Shown: positions 10,318-23,805, counted from the stretch's first letter. The stretch: DNA of 64,000 nucleotides from Paguma larvata (GCA_030068075.1 CM057842.1:41688659-41752658), one strand, 5' to 3'. Translations and numbers: made by a program. The notes: generated by a model from the sequence alone, not told the origin.

Positions 10318-12974
10318 ACTGAAGTGTGATGAGAAATGGTGGTTTGCCGGGGTATGAGACAGGACTGTGACAGCCTGGAGAGTGATTTCTACCCCAAAGT
10401 CACTCCAAATTCAGGCAAACCTTATTTTGTGGGAAGATAGAACCTCAGACGGGTTGTAGATCTTCAAAGAGTTCAAGAAAAACTAGAAATCTGGGTTTTG
10501 GCATTGAATCTTCTGTGCCAGTAAAAATGTCATGGGCTGGATGCAGGGATTTCTGATCTAGAACCGCCTTTATGGTCAAGGGAGAGAGGAAAGGGGGTGC
10601 AGACAAACAAGAAGTGCAGATTGTACAGAGTGCCATCAGGGTTATATCTGGAGCCTCGAAGATCCTCTCCTGACATGACAAGCTACACAAGATAAAGACC
10701 TTTCTAGGACACTCTCATTCCTTACTGTCCCCTGTCTTCAGTGGTCTCTACAGCCCTACACTGAAGCTTTTCCCGGGACAGGGATTTTGTCCAGTCTGTC
10801 TATGCATGTCCTGTGCCTTTGGTATAGAACTTAAACTCCATAGATATCTGTGGAATGAGAGAATGTGTCAAAAAGGATGAATATGTAAGGCATCACCAGC
10901 TTTAGAGAATAGCTCTGGAGGACATACCTTGAGACGTAAGAACAGAAGCTTGAAAGCTCAGGGGAAAAGACGGATGAAGGGAAATGGGTCTCCCTGGCCC
11001 TGACTGGGCTCCTTCCTGTGTGTAGATTACCTAGGCGATCCCTGCAAGTATTCTCAACAGCTTTGGATGTGGATGCCTTTTAAAAGTTTCTTCTTTGATT
11101 CCTAAAACCTAACTGAGGCTTGAAGACACTGCTGCAGAATTAGAAAACTCAAGAAATACCAAAGTATCAATGCAGCACTCTCTACTGAGAGTTGGGACAA
11201 ATCGATTCCTTCATTTCCTAAAGTGACTCAGAATCCTCACATAAGGAGCAGGAATGAATGCTGTTTACTTTCTGTAAACTTTAAAGTCTTAAACACAATG
11301 TATGTGGGGAGGAGAAAGAGAAGGAAGAAGATTTGAATAAAGTAAGAAAACGAGAGGGAAAAAAGAGTTTTGCGGGAAACTGTTTTCAAAGCCTTTCGGG
11401 TTTATGTTTCGTTTTGTCCCATCTAGACTGAGTTGGGGATCTTTTGTCTTTTGAATAATCACTAATAACCTCTCAGATGAAGCATTGGCTCACTATAATT
11501 CGGGGGTGATCTGTGTGAGTTATTTTCACAGAAGCTTCTTCTCTAATTCTATTCTCTCGTTGCTGTAGGACCTCATTACAGATTTCAATAAAAGAAAATA
11601 AGCAAACAAGATTATCTCCTGAGCATGAGTCTTAAAAAATTGAAAAAAAAAATTGCGCCCCCGAAGGACATAGTAATTACCGAGGTATATCTCTGCCAGT
11701 TCTAGATTACCGTAAGCAGTAGTTTACAAAGGTCACGCACCATCCCCGAGACTCGTGTCTCTGCATGATCCCTGTCCTGTCCCCTCTCCCATTGCCTTTT
11801 GGCCTGACTGGTTTCCTTCCCCGCATGGCTTCATGCTGCTTATTGGGAAATACAGCATCGATGCTTCTATTTGTGTTGACTTAGTGGCTTTTTTGTAGTC
11901 TCTTCATGAGGATTCCCAAAGAAGTTGAAGGTAAAAATTAGAGTAGTGTTAAAAAAAAAAGAAAGAAGGGAGGAGCAAACAAAGGAAAGAAGGAAGGAAT
12001 TTTACAGAGCCAGATCCTAAACACAAAGACAGAAACACTGTAGCCCAGGATTCATTTTTAAAGGCCACACCAGACTGCTTACTTTGCTTCAATAGAAACA
12101 TAAATATAATTCCTACTCTTTCATACCTCTGTTAAAATAACCTATGTATCTAGGTTGTATCATAGAAAGATTTAAAAAGTCACATATGGAAACAACCTAA
12201 ATGTTTACAATGATTCCAAGTGGGAATAGTTTTTAGTTCTTGACCTGGAAATACCTATGAGGGAAAATGCACATTTTTTACTTTCTATGATAAAACTTCT
12301 TAATGGTCCTGTCTACTCTGAAATTTCATTGTCACTAACTCTTGCTTCCAATAAAATGTAACTACCTAGAAATGGTTGAAAGGACTCTAAAGAAGCCTAT
12401 TCAAAGTAACCTTATCGTATTGCATTCTTATAAAAAAAATGGTGGCAATATATATATTTTGACAGTCTCCTCCGCTCTTATATGAAACAAGACAGCATAC
12501 ATCACCTCCATAGTAAATGATAAAGCTTAGACTCCACGCCAAGTTGCCCATCTCTGTTGCCAGTTCTTTTCCACTTGACGGGTAACAGAGAACATACTTG
12601 ATTCTTCGTTTTTTAAAGGGTTATTGTTACATGACTTAACCTAATTTCATGGGTTGGTCTTTCAGATCAAGCAGGAATTCTAAATAAAATTAACATGTTT
12701 TTTACTGGCCTGTGAGACACAATTGAAGTCCTGACTATTTTTATGATTTCTGTCTTGATACGTACCTGTACTTATGCCAGACTGTCCGAGTAGAAACGTT
12801 TTCCTACCACTGAATATAGGTAGATAGCATTAGAGTCCAAAGGCTGCCTGGTTTCCTGCTGGGAATGTGTGGTCTTCTGACAGGGACCTCGTTCTCTTTG
12901 GAGCTACACGTCATTTCGCAATAACACCAAAATTGAAGAGTGGCAGAGGTATGTCCCTGTGGGGAAAACGGGGA
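10318..12974 (+). other. CNTN6 intron sequence, mostly unrecognised
   Basis: No exon or RNA gene. About 10760-10870 ends like an L2 3' terminus ('gggacagggattttgtcc ... tagatatctgtggaatgaga'). An A-rich/GAAA stretch lies at 11950-12000. The rest is unassigned. Confidence 0.5.
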
Positions 12975-13065
12975 TGTGTTGCAAAGAACCCTACACTGGG
13001 AATTAGAAAACAGGGATTTTGGTCCTGGTTCCATCACTGTTGAGTGGCCTGACCTTGGATATAAC
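12975..13065 (+). repeat. MIR SINE, 5' part
   Basis: 'actgggaattagaaaacagg', 'ggtcctggttccatcactgt' and 'gtggcctgaccttgg' are the decayed 5' half of MIR, + strand. It is followed by a (TC)n run at 13075-13103. Confidence 0.65.
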
Positions 13066-13071
13066 CACTAG

Positions 13072-13074
<3 letters not shown>

Positions 13075-13103
<29 letters not shown>
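13075..13103 (+). repeat. (TC)n microsatellite
   Basis: Uninterrupted TC dinucleotide run followed by a T-rich stretch. Confidence 0.9.
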
Positions 13104-13108
<5 letters not shown>

Positions 13109-13479
13109 CCTTTGAGGTTACTGTTTTCTGGGTTTATTTAAGATGAAATAAAATGAAAACAACTTCAAGAAACATTAAACACTATCCCCATGCAGCAGCT
13201 GCCAGAATAGAGATTACATATTAGAAATAGCAATAGAAATCAATGCAAACCATTAGTGTGCCAGGTTAAAATTGCAGCCGCTATCATAGTTATAATTTTC
13301 TATATATTTCGCTGGTTTCCTCAGGTGACCAAGCGATTGAGCCAGACATGGTGATTGCTGTAAATTGTTCACAACAGCTAAAATGATCTGATTGGATGGA
13401 TTCAGAGGTTAGAGAGCCCTGGCAACCACTCCGTAGCACCACGGCATGGTGAACGCCACTGTTTCCTTCACTGTTATAG

Positions 13480-13935
13480 GCCCAGCTCGCAACTCAAACG
13501 TGGGACATAACAGGCATCCAATAAATATTTTCTGTGTTGCTAAATCAATGAAAGGTAAAATTTACTTTGTGTTGTTTGTATCTCCCTGACTTACAACATT
13601 TTGCGTTTAAACCAAAAAATTACGTAATAATTAATAGGCCCATGATGTGACCATTCAGTCTGTAAATATTTAATGAGCACCTCTTATGTTCCAAACACTA
13701 CACTAGGTTTTGTGGGTAGGACATTAAGCTAGCCAAATACATGACACATAATATCCTTCCGTAAGGAAGTGTTTGTCTTTGAAGTACCGGGAGTCAGAAG
13801 ATCTGGGTTCAAGTCCCCACCCTACTTCTCTTAACTGATAACTTGAAGCAAGTCTTTAACTTCACTAGTTCTCACTTAGAAAAAATAGTACTTGTCGCTC
13901 CCATATGGTTCTACGAGACTCAAATGGTGGCACGT
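13480..13935 (+). repeat. L2 and MIR fossils
   Basis: At 13500-13555 'ataacaggcatccaataaat' resembles an L2 3' end. At 13660-13720 is an MIR/L2-like core ('agcacctcttatgttccaaa'). At 13785-13935 the 'ggagtcagaagatctgggtt' and 'caagtccccacc' words are the 5' part of a MIR. All + strand and diverged. Confidence 0.55.
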
Positions 13936-16699
13936 GTGGAAAGGCTGGGTGATCTCTATCCTCGACTGCTGTTGGGTGCGTTTATTGCTGTCATCCTAAT
14001 CTTTACACAAGTCCCAGTTACACATTCTTACCTCTCCCAGCCAGCGTGAAAAACCACAAACATTACCACAGCAAGTCAAGAAGAATACACAGTAAGCTCT
14101 CTGCCGGGCATTCTGAGTCAACTGAGGGAATCAATTCCACATCTGCTAAGTTTGATTAATCGCTTCTTTTTTTCCTCCTGGATCCACTTAGCAAGTGAAC
14201 TGACAGAAATCAAAGGCCTAGATTTATTTATCTCCTTGTGCTCAGTGACTGCTGGCTACCTGCTCAGGGATCACCTCATAAATATAACAGGAAACGTTCA
14301 CCTGCTGGACAGACAGCTCAAAGTTGTCCTCTGACAGACAGCATTAAATACAGTGTCTACACCACCTGAGATTTGGTCAGAGCGCACATACAGTCTCCAG
14401 TCTCAAAACAATAAAAATAAAGAGCTAGAATGTTTTTCCCATTATTGAAAGATAATTGAATTAATAAATAATCCACCACAATTCTTCCTCATTCTTCTAA
14501 AAAAAAAAAAAAAAACAAAGAAAAGAAAAATCCACCACATTTCTCTCTCTCCTTTCCTAAGATAAAATAAAATAAAGCAAGGCAAAACAAAATAAAATCC
14601 ACTTATATAGCAGACCAGTGGTCATTAATAATGAAAATAACCATTTTAAACATCATCTATAAGTCAGGCAGTATAGAAGATACTTTATATATCTTAAAAC
14701 TAAAAGCACACTTTTTTCATATGCAGACGCATTCCTGAGGAACAGAGTTGTCGCCTAGCTACATGTCGTTCCTTTTCTACCGCTTTGACCCTGGTAATCT
14801 CGAAGAGCTGAATAAAAAAATACTTGGAGATTCACTGAATATCAAACGATAAGTAGAGGTTCTCCCCCTTGGCAACTGGTCTTAGAATGTGATCACATTT
14901 CCCAGACTTGATGTAAGAGGACTTCTGAACTCCCAGAACCAGTTCTGTCACCTCCATCCACTTGGGGTTGGAAAGAGAGGGAGAGCGTGGGGGTTGGAGA
15001 GAAAGAGAGAGACAGGGATAGAGGGAGACGCAGAGTTACAAACAGACCTCAAATCCATGAATTTTGTGTGCTTTATCCTCTAATAGTGATACTCTGAAAG
15101 CCTGTGTGGGCCTGTGCACAGTGCATGTACCTTTGGGGAACATTCGTATCCCTTAGGTAGCATGGAATCTAGTGATGGAGCTTATGCAATATTTATACCT
15201 TTGAGCCCCGAATCTGGCAGGCCCGCTTCCGTCTGCATAGCACTCCAACACCCTGAGACCTCCCTTCTAAACACAATAGTCATTTGTGAGGAAGGGCTGG
15301 GGGGAAGGGTTGTCTGGTCAAAAATGGCAATGAATGAGTAGGAAAGAGGAAGTAGAGATGAGTGGGAAGGAGACGAGGAATAGGAAGGATAAGAGAGAGG
15401 AACAGGGCACTCTCTGTGCCAAGAAAGAATTGATGGCTATTGAGCCACTCATTTGATCTTTCTTCTCTTCGTGAGTAAGAAAGTTCCCTTGGGAGGACCT
15501 ATTGGAAAGCCCTTAGCATAGTGACACAGAAGATGAACAGAATGAAAATTAAAGTTTGTCTTCATTCCACTCTTTGCTCAACTAGCTGGACAAAGTAGGT
15601 CCTTTGGTTACATAGGCCATCGCCCAACATTTTGCCACTACTCTGCTTTTACTTGGAGCCTTTTTAAAACCATCTTACTTTGCGGAGCGTCACCTAATGG
15701 GGGTCTGTCTGCCTGGATGCATGGGAGCCAGTTATATGATGGTCCCTTCCTGTTCAACCCTTCTCTGTGTATCTTTCCATACCTGCCGTCTCTATCACCA
15801 CTTTACCTTTTCCTGTACCTTTATCCCCCCACACACTCAACCGTAGTAAAATATCCCCTCCACACACGTCTATTCAGTGCAACTTTAACCAGAATGTCGT
15901 AACCAGCAAGCAGGCTTTTCTATCTCTTCCTCCTCCTTGCAAAGCTAATGGAACAAGCAAATAAACCTAATTTTATTTTGTATCACCAACTACTTAATGT
16001 AATAGTGCTTAGTACATCAGGTAGCATGAGTATCAAATAGGCAAATGAACCATATGTTCCCATGTTTAAGGAAGAATGACAGTCTGCATAATGCCAGGCT
16101 TATTACAATCTCCCTTCTGTGCTGCTTCTATGTAATAAAATTTTAAATTGTTCATACTCAACTCCTGAGAGCCTTGTTAAGGTGAGCCTTTCCAAGGGAA
16201 TACATGCTGAAGATGTCAGGAGCCATCTGATACTCTTGCCTCTGTCACACAAAGATTTAACAAGCTAAAATCCTGCGTGCCCCTGTCAGTCTTGCCCTCG
16301 TTTTTTTCCTCTTGCCATCCAATCTTCCTTTCTTTATCCCCACTGGCCTCCAGTGGTCTGGAGCACTGACCCTTCAGCACAATGCATGCGAAACCACCTG
16401 CCTGCCATGGTCAGAAAAAGCTCCGGTTCATTAAAGATGTAAAGCCTGCCTTGAAACTCAGCCTGCCCAGCTGGGTGTGTGCTGTTTTATACCGCTGCCT
16501 TGGGTTAGACTATTATTGCTGTAGTTCCCTATTTAAAATGTTTTAATGGTGGCTAACACCATTCTGTGGCTTTAAACCCAGGGCACATATGACAAAGCAA
16601 AGAAGTGCCACAAATAAACAGCATCTTATATTCTTGCTCTGTACCTTACGACAAAAAATACGTAAGCTTCATTGTAAAGTTCGAATTTGTAGTCTGTGT
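13936..16699 (+). other. CNTN6 intron sequence, mostly unrecognised
   Basis: No exon. 14040-14340 is repeat-free and might be conserved non-coding DNA. An A-rich run lies at 14500-14516, followed by an AAATA-rich stretch to about 14600. A GA-rich stretch lies at about 14970-15030. No RNA gene is seen. Confidence 0.45.
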
Positions 16700-16875
16700 T
16701 GTAGGCTTCAAACGTGATCATGTATAAGAACCTTGTGAAAAATGCAGATCTCAGACCTGTGTCCGAGGTTTTCAGCCAGCAGGTATGAGGCAGGGCCCAG
16801 GAATCTGCATTTTTATTATAAGTTCATGCCTTCTGCTCTAAGGAGGAGCTGAGACTTTTGAACACCCCCTAGGGA
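16700..16875 (+). repeat. MER5A-like hAT DNA transposon fossil
   Basis: 'cttgtgaaaaatgcagatct', 'gggcccaggaatctgcattt' and 'gagacttttgaacac' follow the order of the non-autonomous hAT-Charlie element MER5A/B, in the orientation with CTTGTTAGAAATGCA first. Confidence 0.65.
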
Positions 16876-18410
16876 AACACTGGTTTGATGCAAACATGTT
16901 ACATGAAAAATAGAGACCTCACTTTATCTCCTTTCCCCCCAGTACTTTGCTTCCTGTATTAAAATGCTTGATTCTTCATCTTATCTCACTGCCAAGGAGA
17001 TAGAAGTCCTTAATTCAGTTACTTTTTGAAAACATGACTACAATAGACCTTGGAATGGTATCCACTTACTTTAGTGCTTGCTTCTAATTTCTGAGTGACA
17101 GTCATATCCTCCAAAGTTTATATAAATATTCAGCAGCAATAATTTTATAGAACGAAAAGGTCAGTTATTAGTGCAATTTACACGAATGACCTTTTGTTCT
17201 TAGTTTGACTTTTAAGGAAAGAAGTGATTGCTTGATTTGCTTAAAATACAAGGCTCCTGACTTAGAAATGAAATGGTTGCTCTCCAGGTGTTTGTTACAC
17301 CCCTACCTTTTCATCCATGCTGGCGGACATCTAGAACATAAATCAATAGAAATAAATGGGAGGGATAGAATTGCTGTCTTGTAGAAATTATGATCCAGTT
17401 GAAGAAATAAAAGCCCAACCAACTGTGTGGAAGTCAGTCTTGTTAATATCTTCACAATGAAGAGTGAGGCTTGTCAGAGCAGTTTTGGTTATTTATTTTT
17501 TTAGTCACTGCTATTGTTTCCCATTTTCCTTTGTCTTTTTTCTTTTTTTCTCATAGTAGAATTGTGTTCTTTTGTTTTGTTTTGTTTTGTTTTGAGGGGG
17601 GAGGTGTTTTTGTTTTGTTTCCAAAGAAACTAATGCTAGGCTCCATTTCATAGGACAGCAAATACTGAATGAATTTTACTAATGTCCTAGAGGGAGACCC
17701 AGAGTCCCTCTCGAAGCCCTGCCCAGTTGCCCTCAGCCACAAGCTGCCTTCCTTCCAGCAGCCCGTGGTGTGCCCTGAGAAGCCCCTATATTTCCTGAGA
17801 GCACAGTTAGAGAATTGCTGATTTGGAGTGACAAATCTGATTCTCAAGTGTGACTTGTCAAACTACTCATTTATTTATAAGCACAGTTGCAAACCAGTTT
17901 GACAGGCCTTGTGAAAGAATTCTGGGTTTATAAATTTGAATGCGCTCTGTGTCTCGTGGGGGAAGCAGACAGGTCCGCAGCTCCAGTGCAGTGGGGCGTG
18001 TGTCATCACAGACTGAAGACGGTGAGGCCTGAGTCGCCTCACGGCTGTTCAGAAAGGCCTCAACAGGTGGGAGGGAACTGAGCTGACCCTTGAGGTGTAG
18101 GGAGGAATTTTTCCTAGACAACAAAGGCGAGGAGAACAGGTGTATGAGGCGGCTGTCTTACTGAACAGTCAAGTGTCGTACATGATGCTGGTTGAAAGGT
18201 TTGGATAAGCACTTACCTTCCCCAGCGCAGGGTATAATTCCTCCAAGTACAGACGCAAATCATTTTAGGAGCCATCCATTGGTTGACTCTTTGCCTGCCT
18301 AGGGATGCTTAGGTATACTTAAATACATGCATTTATGTTTTCATTCTAAGATTAAATTAACAAATATAGTCAGAAATCACTCTTTCTTGTCATTGACGCT
18401 GAGTCTCCTC
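16876..18410 (+). other. CNTN6 intron sequence, unrecognised
   Basis: Nothing assigned apart from a (TTTTG)n run at 17572-17596. A locally GC-richer patch lies at 17690-18130, without exon features. Confidence 0.5.
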
Positions 18411-18411
18411 A

Positions 18412-18454
<43 letters not shown>
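18411..18454 (+). repeat. (AAT)n microsatellite
   Basis: About 14 uninterrupted AAT units, likely polymorphic. Confidence 0.95.
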
Positions 18455-18464
18455 TCAACTTAGA

Positions 18465-18660
18465 GAGTACCTATTATGAATGGGTATTGTGTTGAGATAT
18501 TAGAGATATCATTTCATTGATTTTTAAAAGATCTCTGTGAGGGGGGTGCTATTTATTTATATTTTTTAGATGGTTAAAACTAAGGCTTAGCGAAGTTAAA
18601 CATCACATGGAAAGTCACACAGCTTGTAAGTAATAGAAATACATTCCATTCCAGGAAGAT
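18465..18660 (+). repeat. MIR SINE fossil
   Basis: 'tgggtattgtgttgagatat', 'ttcattgatttttaaaagat' and 'gtcacacagcttgtaagtaa' in order; + orientation MIR core and 3' part. Confidence 0.65.
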
Positions 18661-19376
18661 CTGCCTCTGAAGTTCTGTGTAATCTTGAATACCACAATGT
18701 ATGCCTTTAGTTAGTTATCTGATGTGGGGCAGTGTGCATCTGTGGAGCTAAAACAAACCATCATACTATACACATCCTCATTCATTATTTTTTTTTTCAG
18801 TTAAGACTAAAATTCTTCTAAAAACAGTGATATATACAGTCAAATTCTATTTTTCTATCAATAAAAGATATAGAAAAAGTCTATATGTTGTCGTAGCATA
18901 GATGGAGCCTTAATTCACACCAATAAAGTAAAATAAATCAGTCCTCTTAATGGCTTAGCTTCCTATACCTACAATATTCAAATGATTCAAATGACTGATT
19001 GGAATTTTAATGTAACCTGCAATATAATCTTTGGTGATATATAGACATGGATATGCAAATTCATTAAATAAGGATAAACTCCCTAAGGTCCATGCAGGAC
19101 TTTATCCAGGTGTGAAATTATGTATTACAATTAAGAAGAAGAAATAATTAGAGTTAGCAGATAAGGAATCACATTTAAGTTGGGATCCCCTCCTTAGACA
19201 CGTTTGTAAGCTTAGTTCTGTAGACTCTGGGGAATGCACCTGTTCAGCAGCCAAAAGGGAACCAGAACTGGGAATTCCACTCACAGCCACCACCAGAACC
19301 GCCCTCAGGACAGCAGGGGAAGACATTTCGCAGATACATCACCTTCTGAAATTGGTGAAGGACAGAGATAGTAAAA

Positions 19377-19621
19377 TTTTTCTTAATATTTATTTATTAT
19401 TGAGAGAGAGAGAGAGAGACCACAAGCAGGGGAGGGTCAGAAAGAGGGAGAGGGAGACACAAGATCTATAGCAGGCTCCAGGCTCATGGCTGTCAGCACA
19501 GAGCCTGACACAGCCTCTGTTCTTATCTGCCCTCTCCTAATTTGTGTCACCATTCAGACCCACGAACAGTGTGATCGTGACCTAAGCCAACGCTTCACCG
19601 ACTGAGCTACCCAACTGCCCC
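19377..19621 (-). mobile_element. Felid CAN-SINE carrying a 39-bp foreign segment
   Basis: Reverse orientation: T-rich tail complement at the left, GA-rich middle, 'caggctccaggctcatggct' and 'gtcagcacagagcctgacac', then the head complement ending 'accgactgagctacccaact' + 'gcccc'. Positions 19519-19557, where the GGGGCTCGAACTCAC box should be, instead hold unique sequence matching 20354-20392 (see findings). Flanking repeats are weak (agagatagt-aaaa / agaggtagag). Confidence 0.88.
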
Positions 19622-21689
19622 AGAGGTAGAGTGACAAAGGGAAATAATAATAAATATCCCAGCCCAAATCCCTCACTTGTGCCTGAGGCAAACCAAGCAC
19701 CTCAGGGATAAAGTTATGGGTTTCAGGTCCCCTGGCTGTCCTTCAGTCTTGTCTGTCTCCAAGTAAGCTGCTGATGCGACTTCACATTTGCAAACTTTCC
19801 AAGTCTTGAGATCACACAATGGGCTCATCATCATATATGTAATGAAAGTGTAATCAGAATGTCGTGGCAACGTTTGAACTTTCATTCTGCACAGCTCTGT
19901 CTCATTGTGTTTTCAATTGACTCTCTTCTAGTTATTTTGGGAGCATATTTTTAAAAAGAAATGCTTTTTAAGTCCTGTGTTCACGAACTTTTTTGTCCTT
20001 TGTCAACTTGATAATTTCCCGTCACTTCTTTTGCTGTGCTTGGGTTGTGAGGCACGTTAGCATATGAATCTGTATTAATTCCCTTTTGTGCTTTCTCCAG
20101 CATCCCAAAACACTGTAGCACAGGCAGACACTTTTCTTTATCTTTCCTTCTCTTCTTCTACTGAACAGCCAAATACTCCTCTTAGGCCTCTTTTACTGGA
20201 TTAATTTAGCTAAGCTTTCCATCTGATGCTGTTTTGTTAATGTTAAATCACATTTCCTTAACATTTCATGGGAATCAGCCCAGCACCGCACTCTGGCATG
20301 CCGCTGGAATAAAGACACATCATGACACCAAATAATTATGTTATTTAGCAACCGTTCTTATCTGCCATCTCCTAATTTGTGTCACCATTCAGTCATCCAG
20401 AATCTGTTTGTGTTGCGTGTCAGCCACTACAAAGCTGGCACTTAAATTATTTGCGTGTATTAAATAAGGAGTCGCATTCTGATAAATTTTAAGGTCTGAA
20501 TTTCTGATGCTTGGTTTTTGCTTTGGAGTTTGGGACAGTCGAACCTGGGACTTAACATGGAAACATTTGGCTGTTCGCACCGATTAATTACACATTAGGC
20601 ATAAAATACAACCGCAGAAAACCAAGAATTAAAAAAAAAAAATTAGACACTGGTAGCAGCAATGTTTTGACTTCTATGTAAATTAAGAGGTGTTTGAGTG
20701 CATTTTAATCTCCGGGTAACACTTCTCAACAATCCTTTGCGAGTTAAATCCTTTCAGTTGCCTGTATAATGACCCCCAAATCATGTTTGATTAATCCCTT
20801 CTAGGGAAGCATATCTTTAGTTATTTAATGTGTTTAAAATATATGTTCCTCTAGTTTGTTGGGAGTGGTGATCAGGGTTCTCAAAACAGCACCCCTGCAT
20901 GCCTGTTTCCCCCTAGGCACCAAGAGAAATGTGCCTTGTGGCAAAACATAGCAAAATTGAATTTATTTCTGCTGCCAATTAGTGATGCCACTTCATGTAG
21001 GTTTTCATTTTTCACTTTTCTTGCCTTACCCACCTCCCATCGCACATATAAAGTTAAACACACCATGCTTAATGTAACTCCATTCCAGAGACCAAAGACA
21101 CACTATTACTTGTCTGGAGCTAGGACAGAGGCAAAGAAAATATTGCAGATATACTGGCTTTATTTTCTGTGAATTGGTTAAATAATTAGGAACATCCCCC
21201 TCCCCCCAGCACGGTCTGTGTCAACACAATAACTTTAAAATATTTTAGGATGGCCTTGGTTAAAACTTGAGTTTCAAGACTGGAACTGCACAAAAGAATG
21301 ATTAAGGTTTGCTCTCTATACTCAAGCCTTGTCCTTGGTTCGACTGATTCGAATGTATCTCTTTAGTTCTCGTGCTACTTTACGTGGCCTCAGCAAACTA
21401 ACAGAAAGTCAACTGGCCAAATAACAACTTTGCTTGGACCCAGACCTAATGTTCATTTTTACGCAGAGGTTATTTATCCAAGTGGCTTTCTGTTGGTTTG
21501 CTGAATTTTCTGATAATATTAACAAACTCACATGTAGACCTACAAAGAAAATGCCAAGGATTTCAGAGTCAATACAATCAGAAATCATGTTTATTATGTA
21601 GTTATAAATTATACATATTATTATTATATGAAATGAATGAATATATATTTATTATTTATTTATGAATTATAAATAAAGAGTAAGTTACC
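19622..21689 (+). other. Repeat-poor intron stretch, candidate conserved non-coding DNA
   Basis: Over 2 kb without a transposon that I can see, rich in TAAT/ATTA words (20190-20640 in particular). It includes the likely donor (20354-20392) of the segment in the upstream SINE. The absence of SINEs is unusual for this window and suggests constraint, but conservation cannot be measured from one sequence. Confidence 0.4.
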
Positions 21690-21900
21690 ATGTTGGGAGC
21701 TCTCATTATCTTCCAGGCTAATGCTCAGGATTTTAAATATATTTTTAAATCTAATTCTCAAACCAATGTTGCTATTATTTCCATTATCCCCATTTACAGG
21801 TTAAATTTTACAAGGAAATCAAGCATGTGCTTCCAATGTACAACAACAAAAAAGGCGGAACCAGAACACAGAAAAAGCAAGCTGACTTTAGAGTCATTGT
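21690..21900 (+). repeat. Probable MIR fossil
   Basis: 'ttatcttccaggctaatgct', 'taattctcaaaccaatgttg', 'tttccattatccccatttac' and 'aggttaaa' give the MIR core order, diverged. Confidence 0.45.
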
Positions 21901-21959
21901 CTTAAAACCCCTATATAAGCTGTCTCAAAAAACTCAGCTTTACAGTCTATTTAGAGAGC

Positions 21960-23625
21960 AAAAACTTGTCTAGAAGGAAAATTATGACAAAGGAGCTTAG
22001 CAATACAGCAAAGCAAAGATAGTCTTTTCAACAAATACTACAGGAACAATTGAACACCAACATGCAAAAAATATATATATTTTTTAATGAATCTAGACAC
22101 AGACCTTACACCTTTCATAAAAATGAATTCAAAATGGATCATAGAGGTAAATATAGAAACAAAGCTATCAAACTTCCAGAAGATGGGGAGCTGGGAGAAA
22201 ACCTAGATGACCTTGGGTATGGCCATGACTTCAAAATTTTTCTTTTTTAGTTTTTATTTATGTTTGAGAGGGACAAGGCACAGAGAGAGAGGCAGACACA
22301 GAATCTGAAGCAGGTCCCCAGGTTCTGAGCTGTCAGCACAGAGCCTGACGCATGGCTCGAATTCACGGACTGCAAGATTATGTCAGGCACTTGACAGACT
22401 GAGACACCCGGGCATCCCTGGCCATGACTTTTTAGATAAAACACCAAAGGCAGACTCATGAAAGAACCACATAAACAGCTGTACTTAATTAAAATAATTG
22501 AAAAAAAAAAAAAACAACTGCCCTGTGAAAGACAATGTCAACAGAATGAGAAGTCAAGTGACAGACTATGGAAAAATACCTGCAAAAGACACATCTGATA
22601 AAGAACTGTTATGTAAAATATTCAAACAATGATTAAAACTTGGGGATAAGAAACAATTATCATAAAAAATGGATCAAAGACCTTAGCAGACACCTCACCG
22701 AACAAGATATACAGATGGCAAACACACATTTGAAGACTCTCTACATCATATTTCATCAGGAAAATGTGTATTAAAATAAAGTACTATTACGGGGCTATTA
22801 GAATGGCAAAATCTGGCATACAAACACCAAATGCTGGTGAGGACGTAGAGTAACAGGAACTCTTCTTCATTGCTAATGGGAATGCAGAATGGTATAGCAA
22901 CTTTAGTAAACAGTTTGGAGGCTTCTTACAAAACTAAACATGCTCCTTCCATACAGTCCACATATCACACTTGTTAATATTTTCCCAAAGGACTTGAAAC
23001 TTGTCTCCGTACAGAACCCTGCACACTATAATTTAGAGTATCTTTGTTAATAATTGCCAAAACTTGGAAGCAAACAAGATATTCTTCAGTAAGTAAATAA
23101 ATAAATAAACGTGCCACATCCAGATACTGGAATATTAGCGCTAAAAAGAAATGAGCTATCAAGCTATAAAACAATATGGAGGAATTTTAATGCATATTAC
23201 TAAGTGAAAGAAACCAATCTGAAAGGTTACATACTGTGTGATTGCAATTATATGAGATTCTGGAAAAGGCAGAACTATGGAGACAGTGAAAAGATCAGAT
23301 TGTCAGGGGCAAGGGGAGAGAAGAACAAACAGGTGGAACACAGGATTCTTAGGACAGTGAAAATTCTTGGTGTGATAGTCTAACAATGGATGCAAGTCAT
23401 TATATATTTTTCCAGACCCCAAGCACGTACGACACCAAGAGTGAATCCTGGGGTAAACGATGGACCCGGGGTGATTATGATGTGTCCGTGTAGATTCCTC
23501 ACTTGTAACACATGTACTGCCAGTAGAATGTTGATGATGGGAGAAGCTATGCATGTGTGGGGGTAGATGGGATATCTGTGCCTTTCTCTCAATTTAACTG
23601 TGAAGCTAAAACTCCTCTAAAAAAG

Positions 23626-23628
<3 letters not shown>
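21960..23628 (+). mobile_element. 5'-truncated L1 LINE, ORF2 end and 3' UTR
   Basis: Starts at an L1 ORF2 segment ('caacaaatactacaggaaca'), passes through the classic 'aatctagacacagaccttac', 'gatatacagatggcaaac' and 'ggtgaggacgtagagtaaca' words, then the 3' UTR ('gccaaaacttggaagcaaac', 'agaaatgagctatcaagc', 'gatgtgtccgtgtag', 'aactcctctaaaaaa'). The ORF2 frame is broken by stops and indels. A SINE splits it at 22232-22418. The A-rich 3' end runs straight into a (GAAA)n microsatellite. Age: an L1MA-like mammalian subfamily, by the long non-coding 3' end. Confidence 0.85.
22232..22418 (-). mobile_element. Felid CAN-SINE inside L1
   Basis: Reverse-oriented SINE with perfect 12-nt TSDs tggccatgactt at 22220-22231 and 22419-22430. 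Removing it and one TSD restores the L1 ORF2 text 'gccatgactttttagataaa'. Confidence 0.95.
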
Positions 23629-23700
<72 letters not shown>

Positions 23701-23774
23701 AGAAAGAAAGGAAAGAAAGAAAAAAGGAAAGAGAAAGAAAGAAGAGAGAGAAAGAAAGAAGAGAAGAAAGAAAG

Positions 23775-23805
<31 letters not shown>
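23629..23805 (+). repeat. (GAAA)n microsatellite, imperfect at the 3' side
   Basis: A pure GAAA run of about 70 bp (23629-23700) degrades into GA-rich and AAAAG units up to 23805. It lies between the tail of the L1 and the next SINE, so probably grew from the L1 A-tail. The long Lys/Glu-rich open frame across it is an artefact of the repeat. Confidence 0.95.
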
